Source: Caproiciproducens sp. CPB-2
GTDB lineage: Bacteria > Bacillota > Clostridia > Oscillospirales > Acutalibacteraceae
Assembly (NCBI RefSeq): GCF_036287215.1
Contig: NZ_CP142860.1
Span: forward strand, 2,666,001-2,730,000
Direction of reading: 5' to 3'
DNA length: 64,000 bases
The translations under genes were made by a program, and so were the position numbers. Of this stretch, positions 33,785 through 42,180 are shown in pieces. The notes under the pieces were generated by a model that saw only the letters and a program-made list of their open reading frames with translations, did not search any database and was not told where the DNA came from. Numbering within the stretch: the first letter of the stretch is position 1; each line of letters begins with the position of its first letter.

Positions 33785-33988
33785 ATGAACGAACATTCCC
33801 CGGAAATGCTGAAAGCAAAATCCTGTTACGGGCACCTTGGCGGCACGCTGGGCAACCGGCTTTTTTCGCGGCTGCTGGAACTGGGATGGTTTGAACGCGA
33901 CGCCGGCAAAGCGACCGTCTTTTCCCTGACGGAGCTCGGAAAACGGGAGCTCCGCAAGCTGAATGTCGATATTTATAAAAGGAGGTAA
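33785..33988 (+). CDS. Small protein resembling the C-terminal part of ArsR-type regulators
   Basis: 67 residues. The segment CYGHLGGTLGNRLFSRLLELGWF followed by FSLTELGKRELRKLNVD resembles the region after the helix-turn-helix in a class of ArsR-like regulators, where CxxHLxG is typical. The DNA-binding part itself is absent, and the start (ATG 33785) is 6 bp after the TetR stop codon. It could be a stand-alone ligand or dimerisation domain, or the residue of a shortened regulator. No function is claimed. Confidence 0.6.
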   Translation: MNEHSPEMLKAKSCYGHLGGTLGNRLFSRLLELGWFERDAGKATVFSLTELGKRELRKLNVDIYKRR

Positions 33989-33993
33989 CCGGC

Positions 33994-34311
33994 ATGATCA
34001 ATCAAAACCCGTTTGCAGTACTGAAAGAGGAGGCGCCCCAGGTCTCCGAAGCGTTTGACGGACTCATTAGGGCGGTCTCTTCCGGTGCGCTCGACGCCAA
34101 AACCCGGCAGTTGATTTATATCGGAATCAAGGCGTCCCAGGGAGACGCCAAAGCCGTTGCCGCTCATGTTCCCATGGCCAGAATGGCCGGCGCATCGCGG
34201 GACGAAATCAGGGATACGATTCTGATGACAATGACCGTATCCGGCGTACAGGGAATCACCCATTGCCTGATCCCCGCGCTGGAAGCCTATGAAAGCGATC
34301 GAAAGGTGTGA
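33994..34311 (+). CDS. Carboxymuconolactone decarboxylase/AhpD-fold protein without the CxxC pair
   Basis: 105 residues with the helical AhpD-like fold (LDAKTRQLIYIGIKASQGD, HVPMARMAGASRDEIRDTILMTM). In peroxidase-type AhpD the active site is ExxxCxxCxxxH. Here that stretch reads SQGDAKAVAAH, so both cysteines are gone while His remains. Peroxidase activity is therefore unlikely. A ribosome site (AAAGGAGG) lies 7-8 bp upstream of the ATG. Confidence 0.8.
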   Translation: MINQNPFAVLKEEAPQVSEAFDGLIRAVSSGALDAKTRQLIYIGIKASQGDAKAVAAHVPMARMAGASRDEIRDTILMTMTVSGVQGITHCLIPALEAYESDRKV

Positions 34312-34562
34312 AAAATATGAAAACATGTATTGCCTGCGGAATGCCCATGACAAAGCCGTCCGATTATCCCCTGCAGGACGAAAGCAGGGATTACTGCATT
34401 TACTGTGCCAGACCGGACGGTTCCATGCAGTCCTACCCGGAAAAGCTGGAGGGTACCGTCCGGTTCCTGATCCGCACACAGGGGATCGACGAAAAAGCCG
34501 CCCGCGAGCTGGCGGTCAGAACGCTGGCGAAGCTGCCCGCGTGGAAGGGGCGGACTCCTTAA
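34308..34562 (+). CDS. Small zinc-ribbon protein
   Basis: 84 residues. CIACGMPM near the N terminus and CIYCARP about 25 residues later form a four-cysteine zinc-ribbon pattern, followed by a helical region. The GTG start overlaps the previous stop codon by four bases; an ATG three codons later is the alternative. Families like this (putative zinc ribbon) have no defined role. It ends 12 bp before the convergent radical SAM gene. Confidence 0.7.
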   Translation: MKNMKTCIACGMPMTKPSDYPLQDESRDYCIYCARPDGSMQSYPEKLEGTVRFLIRTQGIDEKAARELAVRTLAKLPAWKGRTP

Positions 34563-34574
34563 CGGCACCGCCGG

Positions 34575-35402
34575 TCAGCAGTTTCCCACATAAACGTACC
34601 GCAGATGCCCGCGGGCGATTTCCGCCAGCCGGTAAACGGTTTCCACCGGAGTCGGGCCGCGGTCGGTCATCTGAAAGCACGGGAAGAACCGGGTGACGTG
34701 CAGCGGGATTTCCGCATCCACTGAAGCAAGCCATCCGGAGAGCGCGTCCATTTCCCCGTCGCTGTCATTTTCCCCGGGAATCACCAGAGTGGTCACTTCC
34801 GTGTGGCAGCTTTGTGCCGACAGCTCAATCGCGCGCATCACCGTTTTCAGGTCGCCGCCGACCATCCGGTAAAAACGTTCGGTAAAGCCCTTCAGGTCGA
34901 TATTCACCGCGTCGATCAGCGGGAGCAGGTCTTTCAGCGGCTCTTCACAGATGCAGCCGTTGGTCACGGCGACATTTTTCAGCCCGCGCGCCCGGACGAG
35001 GGCGGCGCAGTCCCGGACAAACTCATAGCCGACAAGCGGCTCGTTGTAGGTATACGCGGCGCCGATATTCCCGCGCGGCACGAGCTCCTCCGCCTTTTCG
35101 GCCAGAGCCGCGGGCGAAACCGCGGCGGTTTCCGCGTGTTCCCCGTCCGCCATGGAAATGGAGCTGTTCTGGCAGAACGGACAGCGCAGGTTGCAGCCGT
35201 AGCTGCCGACGGACAGGATTTTCCCGCCGGGGCAGAACCGGCGCAGCGGCTTCTTTTCGATGGGGTCAAGCGCAAGGCCGGTCACTTTTCCGTAGTTGTC
35301 ACAAATCACTTTGCCGCCGCTGTTTCTGCGCGCGCGGCAAAGGCCGGTCTGCCCTTCCTCCAGCGCGCAGTGATGGGGACAGATTGCACAGATGGTTTTC
35401 AT
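34575..35402 (-). CDS. amrS: AmmeMemoRadiSam system radical SAM enzyme
   Basis: 275 residues from the ATG at 35402; the frame is open further upstream but that part overlaps the previous gene out of frame. The radical SAM motif is GCNLRCPFCQN near residue 70, with a preceding cysteine-rich start (CAICPHHC). YTYNEPLVGYEF and VNIDLKGF match the AmrS family, related to pyruvate formate lyase activases. Its substrate is unknown. The ATG overlaps the stop of the AmrB-AmrA fusion (ATGA), so the two are translationally coupled. Confidence 0.9.
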   Translation of the reverse strand: MKTICAICPHHCALEEGQTGLCRARRNSGGKVICDNYGKVTGLALDPIEKKPLRRFCPGGKILSVGSYGCNLRCPFCQNSSISMADGEHAETAAVSPAALAEKAEELVPRGNIGAAYTYNEPLVGYEFVRDCAALVRARGLKNVAVTNGCICEEPLKDLLPLIDAVNIDLKGFTERFYRMVGGDLKTVMRAIELSAQSCHTEVTTLVIPGENDSDGEMDALSGWLASVDAEIPLHVTRFFPCFQMTDRGPTPVETVYRLAEIARGHLRYVYVGNC

Positions 35403-36784
35403 TTGTGGCGCACCACCTCGAACCGTTCCAGAGAGCAGGGCTCCCCTTTGCGGATCCCTGCTTTTTGCATGGCGATGGACACCTGCCGCTCCGGGGTATC
35501 GACCCCTTCCAGATTCGGCAGCAGCAGTCCGCGCTTGTACCCGCTGGTGACAATGACGCCGTAGCGCCCGGCATCCAGTTCCTCCATTGTGTCGATCGGT
35601 TCCGGGCGCGCCAGCACGTCCACACTGTAGACAAGGCTCGGCAGCTCCTGCTCCGTCACGGGCGCAAAGCGAGGATCCTCCGTGCCGGCGCTGACCGCGT
35701 TCCTTACGATTTCCTCCGCTACGCAGGACGTCACCGGCCCGATGGTGCCGATGCACCCCCGAAGCTCCCCGTTCTTTTTCAGCGACACGAAAGTCCCCGC
35801 CCGGTGACGCAGCATTTCTTCCGGCAGCCCGGCGGGAAGCTCCGCCCTTTTCCCTGTCCGGACATGGGTTTCCAGCGACAGCCGGGCCAGCCTGACATAT
35901 TCATCCTCCTGCGACTGGATCAGCTCCAGTCTTTTTTTCTCTTCAGCTTCAAAGGCCGAATCAAACCGGCGGCTTTCGTCGTCTCCGGTGATCCGGAAAG
36001 CACAGACGCCGTACCCGACCCCGAACGGCCCTTCATATGAAAGCAATTCGGGCTGGACGGCCTTTCCGTCCAGCGCGCCCGCCATGATGATAAACGAGCG
36101 CAGCCCGCACTCCGCCGCCGCGTCGCAGAAATCGGGGTCAAAAGTCAGGAAGCGCAGGAAATCCCCCTTTGCCATCGCGTCGGTCACCCGGCTGTCAAAT
36201 TCGGGGCCTTCCTTTGCAAAGCCGTAGGGCCCGTCCTCTCTGAGCCGGTGGGAGAGGTCCCCGCTCGCGATAAAAACGACCTTCCGCCCCAGGGTCTCCG
36301 CCGTTTGGGCGATGCATTTTCCCAGCCGGTAATGGTCCGGCCCAGGCAGCCCGGAAAGCCCGATGCGCACCAGCCGATAGTCGGCGCAGCGTTCGTTTAA
36401 AAAGCGGAGCGGGATCATGGTGCCGTGGTCAAGGGATTTTTCCCGCTCGCCAAAGGTTCCGGCGGGCAATCCCGCTTTCCCGGCCGCGTCGGTCAGCGCC
36501 CGTACAAATTCGCTGTCGTACGGGGCGTCGACGGCGGCCTGCGGCGCGCCGAAACGCGCAAAATCCCCGTGGGCGCGCTCACCGGGAGAAATATGGAAAT
36601 AATCCGCGTACAGGACGGAATGCGGCGAAGTCACTACCACCGTATCCGGTTTCAGCGCCGCGATCCTGCCCGCGGCCTCCCGGCACGCGTCGGCGGTCCT
36701 CTGAATTTTCCGTTCCTCCCCTTTCCCCACCTCCGGCAGGATAATGGGAGGGTGCGGCATAATAAACGCACCTGCAATCGACAT
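35399..36784 (-). CDS. AmmeMemoRadiSam fusion protein: Memo-like domain plus AMMECR1 domain
   Basis: 461 residues, two domains. Residues about 1-260 are Memo-like (class III extradiol dioxygenase fold): MPHPPIILPEVGKGEE, SPHSVLYADYFHI and SGDLSHRLREDGPYGF with potential metal-ligand histidines. Residues about 285-461 are AMMECR1-like, with the signature GELRGCIGTIGP. In many genomes these are separate genes AmrB and AmrA; here they are fused. Together with AmrS they form a conserved but functionally undefined trio. Confidence 0.92.
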   Translation of the reverse strand: MSIAGAFIMPHPPIILPEVGKGEERKIQRTADACREAAGRIAALKPDTVVVTSPHSVLYADYFHISPGERAHGDFARFGAPQAAVDAPYDSEFVRALTDAAGKAGLPAGTFGEREKSLDHGTMIPLRFLNERCADYRLVRIGLSGLPGPDHYRLGKCIAQTAETLGRKVVFIASGDLSHRLREDGPYGFAKEGPEFDSRVTDAMAKGDFLRFLTFDPDFCDAAAECGLRSFIIMAGALDGKAVQPELLSYEGPFGVGYGVCAFRITGDDESRRFDSAFEAEEKKRLELIQSQEDEYVRLARLSLETHVRTGKRAELPAGLPEEMLRHRAGTFVSLKKNGELRGCIGTIGPVTSCVAEEIVRNAVSAGTEDPRFAPVTEQELPSLVYSVDVLARPEPIDTMEELDAGRYGVIVTSGYKRGLLLPNLEGVDTPERQVSIAMQKAGIRKGEPCSLERFEVVRHK

Positions 36785-36805
36785 AAAACATCCCCCTTTC
36801 CAAAT

Positions 36806-37327
36806 TCACAATGCTACCTGTAAGGCGGCCGCCAGCGCGCGGTCGTACGCCGCCTTGGTTGCCGGGTCAAAGCAGACCATGGTGACCGTTTCCACAGCGT
36901 TGCTCCCGCCCAGAAATTCCAGAATCGTCCTTACGGCGATTTGGGCCGCAAGTTCCGGCGGAAAACGATAAACGCCCGTGCTGATGGAAGGAAACGCAAC
37001 CGTGCGGCACCGGTATTCCTCCGCCAGCGCAAGGCAGGAACGGTAACAGCTTTCCAGCAGCTCCGGTTCGCCGCTTTTTCCATCCCGCCACACCGGGCCG
37101 GGCGTATGGATGACGTACTTTGCGGAAAGGCGGTACCCCTTTGTGATTTTCGCCTTTCCGGTCTCACAGCCGCGCAGGGTCCGACATTCCCTGAGAAGCT
37201 CCGGCCCCGCCGCGCGGTGGATGGCCCCGTCCACTCCCCCGCCGCCCAGCAGGGAAGTGTTTGCCGCGTTTACAATAGCATCTGCCGTTTGCTTTGTAAT
37301 ATCTCCCTGAACAATTAAAAATTTCAT
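36806..37327 (-). CDS. Macrodomain protein (O-acetyl-ADP-ribose deacetylase-like)
   Basis: 173 residues, single macrodomain: [36 protein letters not shown] carries the ADP-ribose-binding NAAN and GGGVDGAI motifs, and [12 protein letters not shown] the second phosphate loop. Family members hydrolyse O-acetyl-ADP-ribose or remove ADP-ribose from targets. It lies 22 bp upstream of the AmmeMemoRadiSam genes in the same direction and may be co-transcribed. Confidence 0.93.
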   Translation of the reverse strand: MKFLIVQGDITKQTADAIVNAANTSLLGGGGVDGAIHRAAGPELLRECRTLRGCETGKAKITKGYRLSAKYVIHTPGPVWRDGKSGEPELLESCYRSCLALAEEYRCRTVAFPSISTGVYRFPPELAAQIAVRTILEFLGGSNAVETVTMVCFDPATKAAYDRALAAALQVAL

Positions 37328-37413
37328 GACGTCTCCTTTCCGCGGCCTCAGCCGTTTCTTTTCTTAAATTCTATTCTTTCCGCAAGAATTTTTCAAGAGC
37401 CGGAAAATGCCCG

Positions 37414-37455
37414 AAAGAGCCCTGCTTTCGTACACTCACGCAAGCAGGGCTCTTT
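37414..37455 (-). terminator. Hairpin after the ABC exporter operon
   Basis: AAAGAGCCCTGCTT (37414-37427) pairs perfectly with AAGCAGGGCTCTTT (37442-37455), loop 14 nt, about 68 bp past the exporter stop codon at 37523. The T-run is poor, so termination is likely but not certain. Confidence 0.6.
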
Positions 37456-37522
37456 CGCATTTACGCATCGATTTGGAGGATATGCCGGTCTATGAAACAG
37501 CCGAAATCTGGGGTCGGACCTC

Positions 37523-39382
37523 TCAGGACAATTCAAACTGACCGGTGTACAATTGATAATACCGCCCTTTCTGGGCAATCAGCTCCTCGTGGCTGCCGCG
37601 CTCCAGAATTTCGCCGTTTTCCAGCACGATGATGGCCTTGGCGTTGCGCACGGTGGAAAGCCGGTGGGCAATGACAAAAACCGTCCGGTTTTCCATCAGG
37701 TGATCCATGCCGGTTTCAATCAGCTTTTCCGTGTGGGCGTCCACGGAGCTGGTCGCCTCATCCAGAATCAGCACCGGCGGGTCGGAGACCGCGGCGCGCG
37801 CGATGGCAAGCAGCTGGCGCTGGCCCTGGCTCAGGTTTCCGCCGTCGCCGGAAAGCATGGTGTCGTAGCCGTCCGGCAGCCTCTGGATAAAGGAGTCCGC
37901 GTTCGCCAGCTTGGCGGCCCTGATCACCTGCTCCCTGTCCGCGTCCGGATTGCCGTAGCGGATATTGTCGGCGATCGTGCCCGTAAACAGATGGGTATCC
38001 TGCAAAACGACGGCGAGCGAATGACGCAGGTCGTCCTTTTTGATCTTCCGGACGTCGATCCCGTCGTAGGTAATGCTTCCGGAGGTGACGTCGTAAAAAC
38101 GGTTGATCATGTTGGCAACGGTCGTCTTTCCCGCGCCGGTCGAGCCCACGAAGGCGATTTTCTGGCCCGGCTTCGCGTAAAGGTTGATTCCCTTCAAAAC
38201 GGGACGGCCGGGAACGTAGCCGAACACCACATCGTGAAAACGGACGTCGCCCAAAAGAGGCACCAGCCGGGCGGTCCCGTCCGCGTCCGGCACGCGCCAG
38301 GCCCACCGGCCCGTGCGCTCCACGCATTCCTTCAGCTCGCCGTTTTTCCCTTCCGCGGTACGCACAAGGGTTACGTTGCCGTCGTCCGTTTCCGGCGCTT
38401 CCTGCATGACTTCAAAAATCCGCTCCGCCCCGGACAGGGCGGCCAGAATAAAGTTGAGCTGCTGGGAGAACTGGTTGACGGGCATCGCCGTCTGGCGGAC
38501 ATAAACAAGGTAGGAGGCAAGGCTTCCCAGATCGATTCTGCCCGCAATGGCAAAGAAAGCGCCGATACAGGCGGAAAGCGCGTAGTTGAAATAGGAAATG
38601 CTGACCACCACCGGAATCAGAAGCCCCGAATAAGTCAGCGCGCCCGTGGCGGCATCCAGCAGCTTGTCGTTGCGGTCGCAGAATTCCTCAAAGTTTTTGT
38701 CCTCGCGATTAAAAACCTTGACGACCTTCTGCCCCTCCACCATCTCCTCCATAAAGCCGTTCAGCCTGCCCATAAACTTCTGCTGGCAGGAAAAATACGC
38801 GTGGCTTTTCTTTCCGCTGTACCGCAGAAACAGGAACATGCCGAGGAAGGACAGAAGCACGATCGCCGACAACTCGGCATTCAGGATAATCAGCACCGTA
38901 AACGTGCCGACGATGACGATGAAGCTCTGGATCAGCACCGCAAGGCTGTTGTTCAGGGCCTCGGCGATGGTATCGATATCGTTTGTAAACCGGCTCATCA
39001 GTTCGCCGTGCGTCTTCGCGTCGAAAAAGCTCAGGGGCAGCGTCTGCACCTTACGGAAAAGGTCGTCGCGGATTTCCTGTACGATCTTCTGCGCGATCTT
39101 TACCATCAGCTGGGAATATCCGTAGGACGCGGCCACGCCTGCGAAATAAACGGCGGCCATAAAGATCAGGATTTTCATAAGCCCCCGGATGTCCCCGGGG
39201 AGAATGTAGTCGTTGACGGCCGGTTTCAGCAGATAGGTGCCGAAAACGTTCGCCCCGGCGCTGACGGCCACCATGACGGTAATCAGCAGCAGAGCGGTTC
39301 CGTGCTTTTTCAGGTAGCGCCGGAGGAATTTCAGCGTTTTCCGAATATCCTTGGGCTTTTCATACAGCGTTGTTCTCGCCAT
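37523..39382 (-). CDS. ABC exporter, heterodimer half 2 (membrane plus ATPase)
   Basis: 619 residues: six-helix exporter membrane domain (about 30-330), then an ATPase domain with Walker A GSTGAGKTT, signature LSQGQ and Walker B VLILDEATSS. An extra ~40-residue segment separates the two (about 345-385). In this type of pair one ATP site is often degenerate, and both halves are needed. Start ATG shares a base with the stop of the partner gene (TAATG), so they are translationally coupled. Drug or lipid export is the usual role; the substrate is unknown. Confidence 0.92.
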   Translation of the reverse strand: MARTTLYEKPKDIRKTLKFLRRYLKKHGTALLLITVMVAVSAGANVFGTYLLKPAVNDYILPGDIRGLMKILIFMAAVYFAGVAASYGYSQLMVKIAQKIVQEIRDDLFRKVQTLPLSFFDAKTHGELMSRFTNDIDTIAEALNNSLAVLIQSFIVIVGTFTVLIILNAELSAIVLLSFLGMFLFLRYSGKKSHAYFSCQQKFMGRLNGFMEEMVEGQKVVKVFNREDKNFEEFCDRNDKLLDAATGALTYSGLLIPVVVSISYFNYALSACIGAFFAIAGRIDLGSLASYLVYVRQTAMPVNQFSQQLNFILAALSGAERIFEVMQEAPETDDGNVTLVRTAEGKNGELKECVERTGRWAWRVPDADGTARLVPLLGDVRFHDVVFGYVPGRPVLKGINLYAKPGQKIAFVGSTGAGKTTVANMINRFYDVTSGSITYDGIDVRKIKKDDLRHSLAVVLQDTHLFTGTIADNIRYGNPDADREQVIRAAKLANADSFIQRLPDGYDTMLSGDGGNLSQGQRQLLAIARAAVSDPPVLILDEATSSVDAHTEKLIETGMDHLMENRTVFVIAHRLSTVRNAKAIIVLENGEILERGSHEELIAQKGRYYQLYTGQFELS

Positions 39383-41106
39383 TACGCCGTGGCCCCCTTC
39401 CGCTGAAATTCATAAATATCGCGGTAAATCGGATTGTGCGCCAGCAGGCTTTCATGCGTGCCGGCCTCGTTGATTTTCCCGTCCTCCAGCACCACGATCA
39501 GATCCGCGTTTTCAATGGAGCTGATGCGCTGGGTAATCATGATCTTTGTCGTATCCTTCAGGTTTTCCGCCAGCCTTCTGCGGATTTTCGCCTCGGTGGC
39601 GGTGTCCACCGCGCTGGTGGAATCGTCAAAAATCAGCACCTTAGGACGTTTCAGCAGCGCGCGGGCAATGCAGAGCCGCTGCTTCTGCCCGCCGGAAACA
39701 TTCACGCCGCCCTGCCCGAGGTCGGTGTCGTAGCCCTCCGGCATCCGGGAAAGGAATTCGTCCGCGCAGGCGATCCGGCACGCCCAGTCCAGCTCTTCGT
39801 CGGTGGCGTTTTCATTGCCCCATTTCAAATTTTCGCGGATGGTCCCGCTGAAAAGGGTATTTTTCTGCAGCACCATGCCCACGGCGTCGCGCAGATGCGC
39901 AAGCGGGTACTCCTTTACGTCGCGGCCGTCTATTTTCAGGCTGCCGGAGGTAACGTCGTAAAGCCGGGGAATCAGCTGTACCAGCGAGGATTTCGCGGAG
40001 CCCGTTCCGCCGATGATGCCCACCGTCTGACCGGCGCCGATATGCAGGCTGATGTCGGACAGCACATATTCCCTGGCCGTCTTTTGATATTTGAAGTACA
40101 CATGCTCAAAGTCGATGCTTCCATGCTCCACCGTCCCGCTGCCTGTGCCGCCGGTGATTCCCACCGGTTCGTCCAGCACCTCCGCAATACGGTAAGCGGA
40201 GGTCATGGAACGGCTGAGCATCAGAAATACGTTGGAAATCATCATCAGCGAATTCAGGATCTGCAGAACATAGCTTAAAAATCCGGTCAGCTGTCCCACC
40301 TGCATGGTACCCGTGTGGATAAAGTTTCCCCCGAACCAGAGGATGCACAGAATGGTGGAATACATGACAAGCTGCAAACAGGGCATGTTCAGGGCCGCGT
40401 AGCGGAAGGCCGTTTCCGAGGAAGCCCGGAACGTTTCGTTGACGGCTTTGAATCTCAGGCATTCGCTGTCGCCCTTCACATAGGATTTTACCGTACGGAT
40501 CGCCGTCAGATTTTCCTGTACAATGGAGTTCACCCGGTCCAGCGCCTTCTGCATCTTTCCGTACATCGGACGAAGCTTGCGGAGAATCAGGGCCAGGCAG
40601 ATGGCCAGCACGGGAATCGCTGTCAGAAAAACCACCGCCAGCTTCGCGCTCATCCTAATCGTCATAGCCAGCGCCATCACCAACATGACCGGACTACGGA
40701 CCATCGGCCGGATCCCATTGCAGATTGCGTTCTGTAAAATGGTGATGTCGCTGGTAAGGCGGGTAATCAGCGACGGGGTGCTGAAATGATCCATGTTGGA
40801 AAAAGAGAAGTCCTGTATCTTGCGGTATTCCGCTTTTCGCAGCTCCGCTCCGAAGCCTTGGCCCGCTCTGGCTGCCAGATGTGCGTACAGCGCGCCCAGG
40901 AGCAGAGAAATCAGCGCGCAGCCAATCATGGTAAGGCTTTTCCGCAGGATATAGTTCGTGTCACGGTTGGCAACGCCCACGTCGATAATATCGGCCATAA
41001 TGAGCGGTATTACCAATTCAAATACGGTTTCCAAAACGACACAGACGACTGCGCCAATCAAATGCCTGCGATACTTATCAAAATAAATGAAAAAACGGTT
41101 TAACAC
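39382..41106 (-). CDS. ABC exporter, heterodimer half 1 (membrane plus ATPase)
   Basis: 574 residues: membrane domain with six helices (about 1-310) and an ATPase domain. Walker A reads GGTGSAKSS, with Ala in place of the last Gly, a variation I recall in this exporter subgroup; signature is VSGGQ and Walker B VLIFDDSTSA, with Asp instead of the catalytic Glu. The non-canonical DD in Walker B suggests this half carries the degenerate site. Downstream of the MarR gene by 30 bp and upstream of its partner. Confidence 0.92.
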   Translation of the reverse strand: MLNRFFIYFDKYRRHLIGAVVCVVLETVFELVIPLIMADIIDVGVANRDTNYILRKSLTMIGCALISLLLGALYAHLAARAGQGFGAELRKAEYRKIQDFSFSNMDHFSTPSLITRLTSDITILQNAICNGIRPMVRSPVMLVMALAMTIRMSAKLAVVFLTAIPVLAICLALILRKLRPMYGKMQKALDRVNSIVQENLTAIRTVKSYVKGDSECLRFKAVNETFRASSETAFRYAALNMPCLQLVMYSTILCILWFGGNFIHTGTMQVGQLTGFLSYVLQILNSLMMISNVFLMLSRSMTSAYRIAEVLDEPVGITGGTGSGTVEHGSIDFEHVYFKYQKTAREYVLSDISLHIGAGQTVGIIGGTGSAKSSLVQLIPRLYDVTSGSLKIDGRDVKEYPLAHLRDAVGMVLQKNTLFSGTIRENLKWGNENATDEELDWACRIACADEFLSRMPEGYDTDLGQGGVNVSGGQKQRLCIARALLKRPKVLIFDDSTSAVDTATEAKIRRRLAENLKDTTKIMITQRISSIENADLIVVLEDGKINEAGTHESLLAHNPIYRDIYEFQRKGATA

Positions 41107-41136
41107 TCATTCCCCTCCAAACGGCGAAACAGGCCT

Positions 41137-41565
41137 TTATTCAATCTCTTTCCCAGTCAGGTTCCAATACATGCGATAGAGGTAATCCAGAAATTGCTCC
41201 TGTTCCTCCCGCGTGAACCCTTTCATGGACACATCCTCGATTTCCTTACAGAGCTGCTGCCATTTTTCCAGATATTCACGGCCCTTTTCCGTTATGGATA
41301 CCGACTCCGCCCTTCTTCTTTCCGCGGGGTTGGACCGCCGGATCAGGCCGGCCTGCACCATATTGTTCAGAATCTGCGACACGGTGGCTGGTTCAATGTC
41401 CAGCGCCGAAGCAATATCCTTCTGCATGCAGTGGTTCTGCCGTGAAAGGTGGTTCAGAATTTTCGGCTGTCCGGGCGAAAGGCCGATTTTCGCCATTCCG
41501 GGCCGCGTCACATTTTTCTGCGCGTGAAATACCCGATGGATTGCCATATGCAGCGTAACCGGCAT
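41137..41565 (-). CDS. MarR family regulator of the ABC exporter
   Basis: About 142 residues from the ATG at 41565, which has AGGAGG upstream; a TTG at 41583 lies before the ribosome site and is unlikely. The winged helix-turn-helix (NHCMQKDIASALDIEPATVSQILNNMVQAGLIRR) is at about residues 45-80. It is the first gene of the exporter operon and is probably autoregulated by binding the palindrome at 41591-41603. Confidence 0.9.
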   Translation of the reverse strand: MPVTLHMAIHRVFHAQKNVTRPGMAKIGLSPGQPKILNHLSRQNHCMQKDIASALDIEPATVSQILNNMVQAGLIRRSNPAERRRAESVSITEKGREYLEKWQQLCKEIEDVSMKGFTREEQEQFLDYLYRMYWNLTGKEIE

Positions 41566-41590
41566 AAAAACTCCTCCTGTCAATTAGGAA

Positions 41591-41603
41591 ACTAACTGTT
41601 AGT
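41591..41603. promoter_or_regulatory. Palindromic operator before the marR-type gene
   Basis: ACTAAC-T-GTTAGT is a perfect 13-bp palindrome 26 bp upstream of the MarR start codon, within a longer imperfect repeat. Size and position suit a MarR dimer. Confidence 0.55.
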
Positions 41604-41658
41604 AAGCTAATATTAATCCCGTGTATTGAAAATGTCAAGTTACGAAATAAGCAATTAC

Positions 41659-41686
41659 ACCATTTGAAATCCTAATACATAATATA
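41659..41686 (+). promoter_or_regulatory. Sporulation sigma-factor-type promoter before cotJ
   Basis: AC (41659-41660), 17-bp spacer, CATAATATA (41678-41686). This fits the sigma-K pattern AC-N16/17-CATAnnnTA; sigma-E promoters share the CATA -10, and cotJ of Bacillus subtilis is sigma-E dependent. Either way the site agrees with mother-cell expression of the coat genes 40 bp downstream. Confidence 0.45.
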
Positions 41687-41725
41687 TTGTGAGATAATAC
41701 CAATGCTCACGAGAGGAGAAAAACA

Positions 41726-41923
41726 ATGACAGATAATATGATGGATATGGACGGACAGGGCTGTGAAATGAATCCGACTCCCCTTCCGGCGATGCCGGTC
41801 GTAGCAATGGCCTATGTTCCATTCCAACAATTCAATTCCACTTACACTCCTGAAAAAGGGCTGGAGATGGGAACCATCTTCCCTGAGCTTGACAAACCGT
41901 TTTTGGGAGGCAGGAGGAAATGA
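41726..41923 (+). CDS. cotJA: Spore coat protein CotJA-like
   Basis: 65 residues, small and Met/Pro-rich at the start (PTPLPAMPVVAMAYVPFQQF), with the family ending YTPEKGLEMGTIFPELDKPFLGGR. CotJA is made in the mother cell and assembles into the inner coat with CotJC. The stop overlaps the next start by four bases (ATGA). Ribosome site GAGAGGAG precedes the ATG. Confidence 0.88.
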   Translation: MTDNMMDMDGQGCEMNPTPLPAMPVVAMAYVPFQQFNSTYTPEKGLEMGTIFPELDKPFLGGRRK

Positions 41924-42180
41924 GCGAACAGGAAAAGCTGATGCGCAGGATTAACGCCTACCGTTTTGCGACCTGGGAGCTTCATATTTTTTTGGACACC
42001 CATCCCGGCGATTGTAAGGCAGCAAAGCAGCAAGAGGAATACCGCAGGATGGCAGAGGAATTAACCGCACAGTACGAAGCGGCCTACGGGCCGATGAATC
42101 AGAACAGTTCAGACACCAGCCGCTGGGCATGGATCAGCAACCCATGGCCGTGGGATGTTAACAAGGGGGGAAACAAATAA
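41920..42180 (+). CDS. cotJB: Spore coat protein CotJB-like
   Basis: 86 residues: RINAYRFATWELHIFLDTHPGD is typical of CotJB, and the end has the family's NPWPWD segment. Its stop overlaps the cotJC start by one base (TAATG). Function in the coat is poorly defined; the three genes are always adjacent. Confidence 0.9.
   Translation: MSEQEKLMRRINAYRFATWELHIFLDTHPGDCKAAKQQEEYRRMAEELTAQYEAAYGPMNQNSSDTSRWAWISNPWPWDVNKGGNK

Noticed and set aside
39985-40020. Walker A with Ala in place of Gly (GGTGSAKSS) as a broken ABC transporter
   Set aside because: As I recall this substitution occurs in the degenerate half of heterodimeric exporters, and the partner half has a canonical site.
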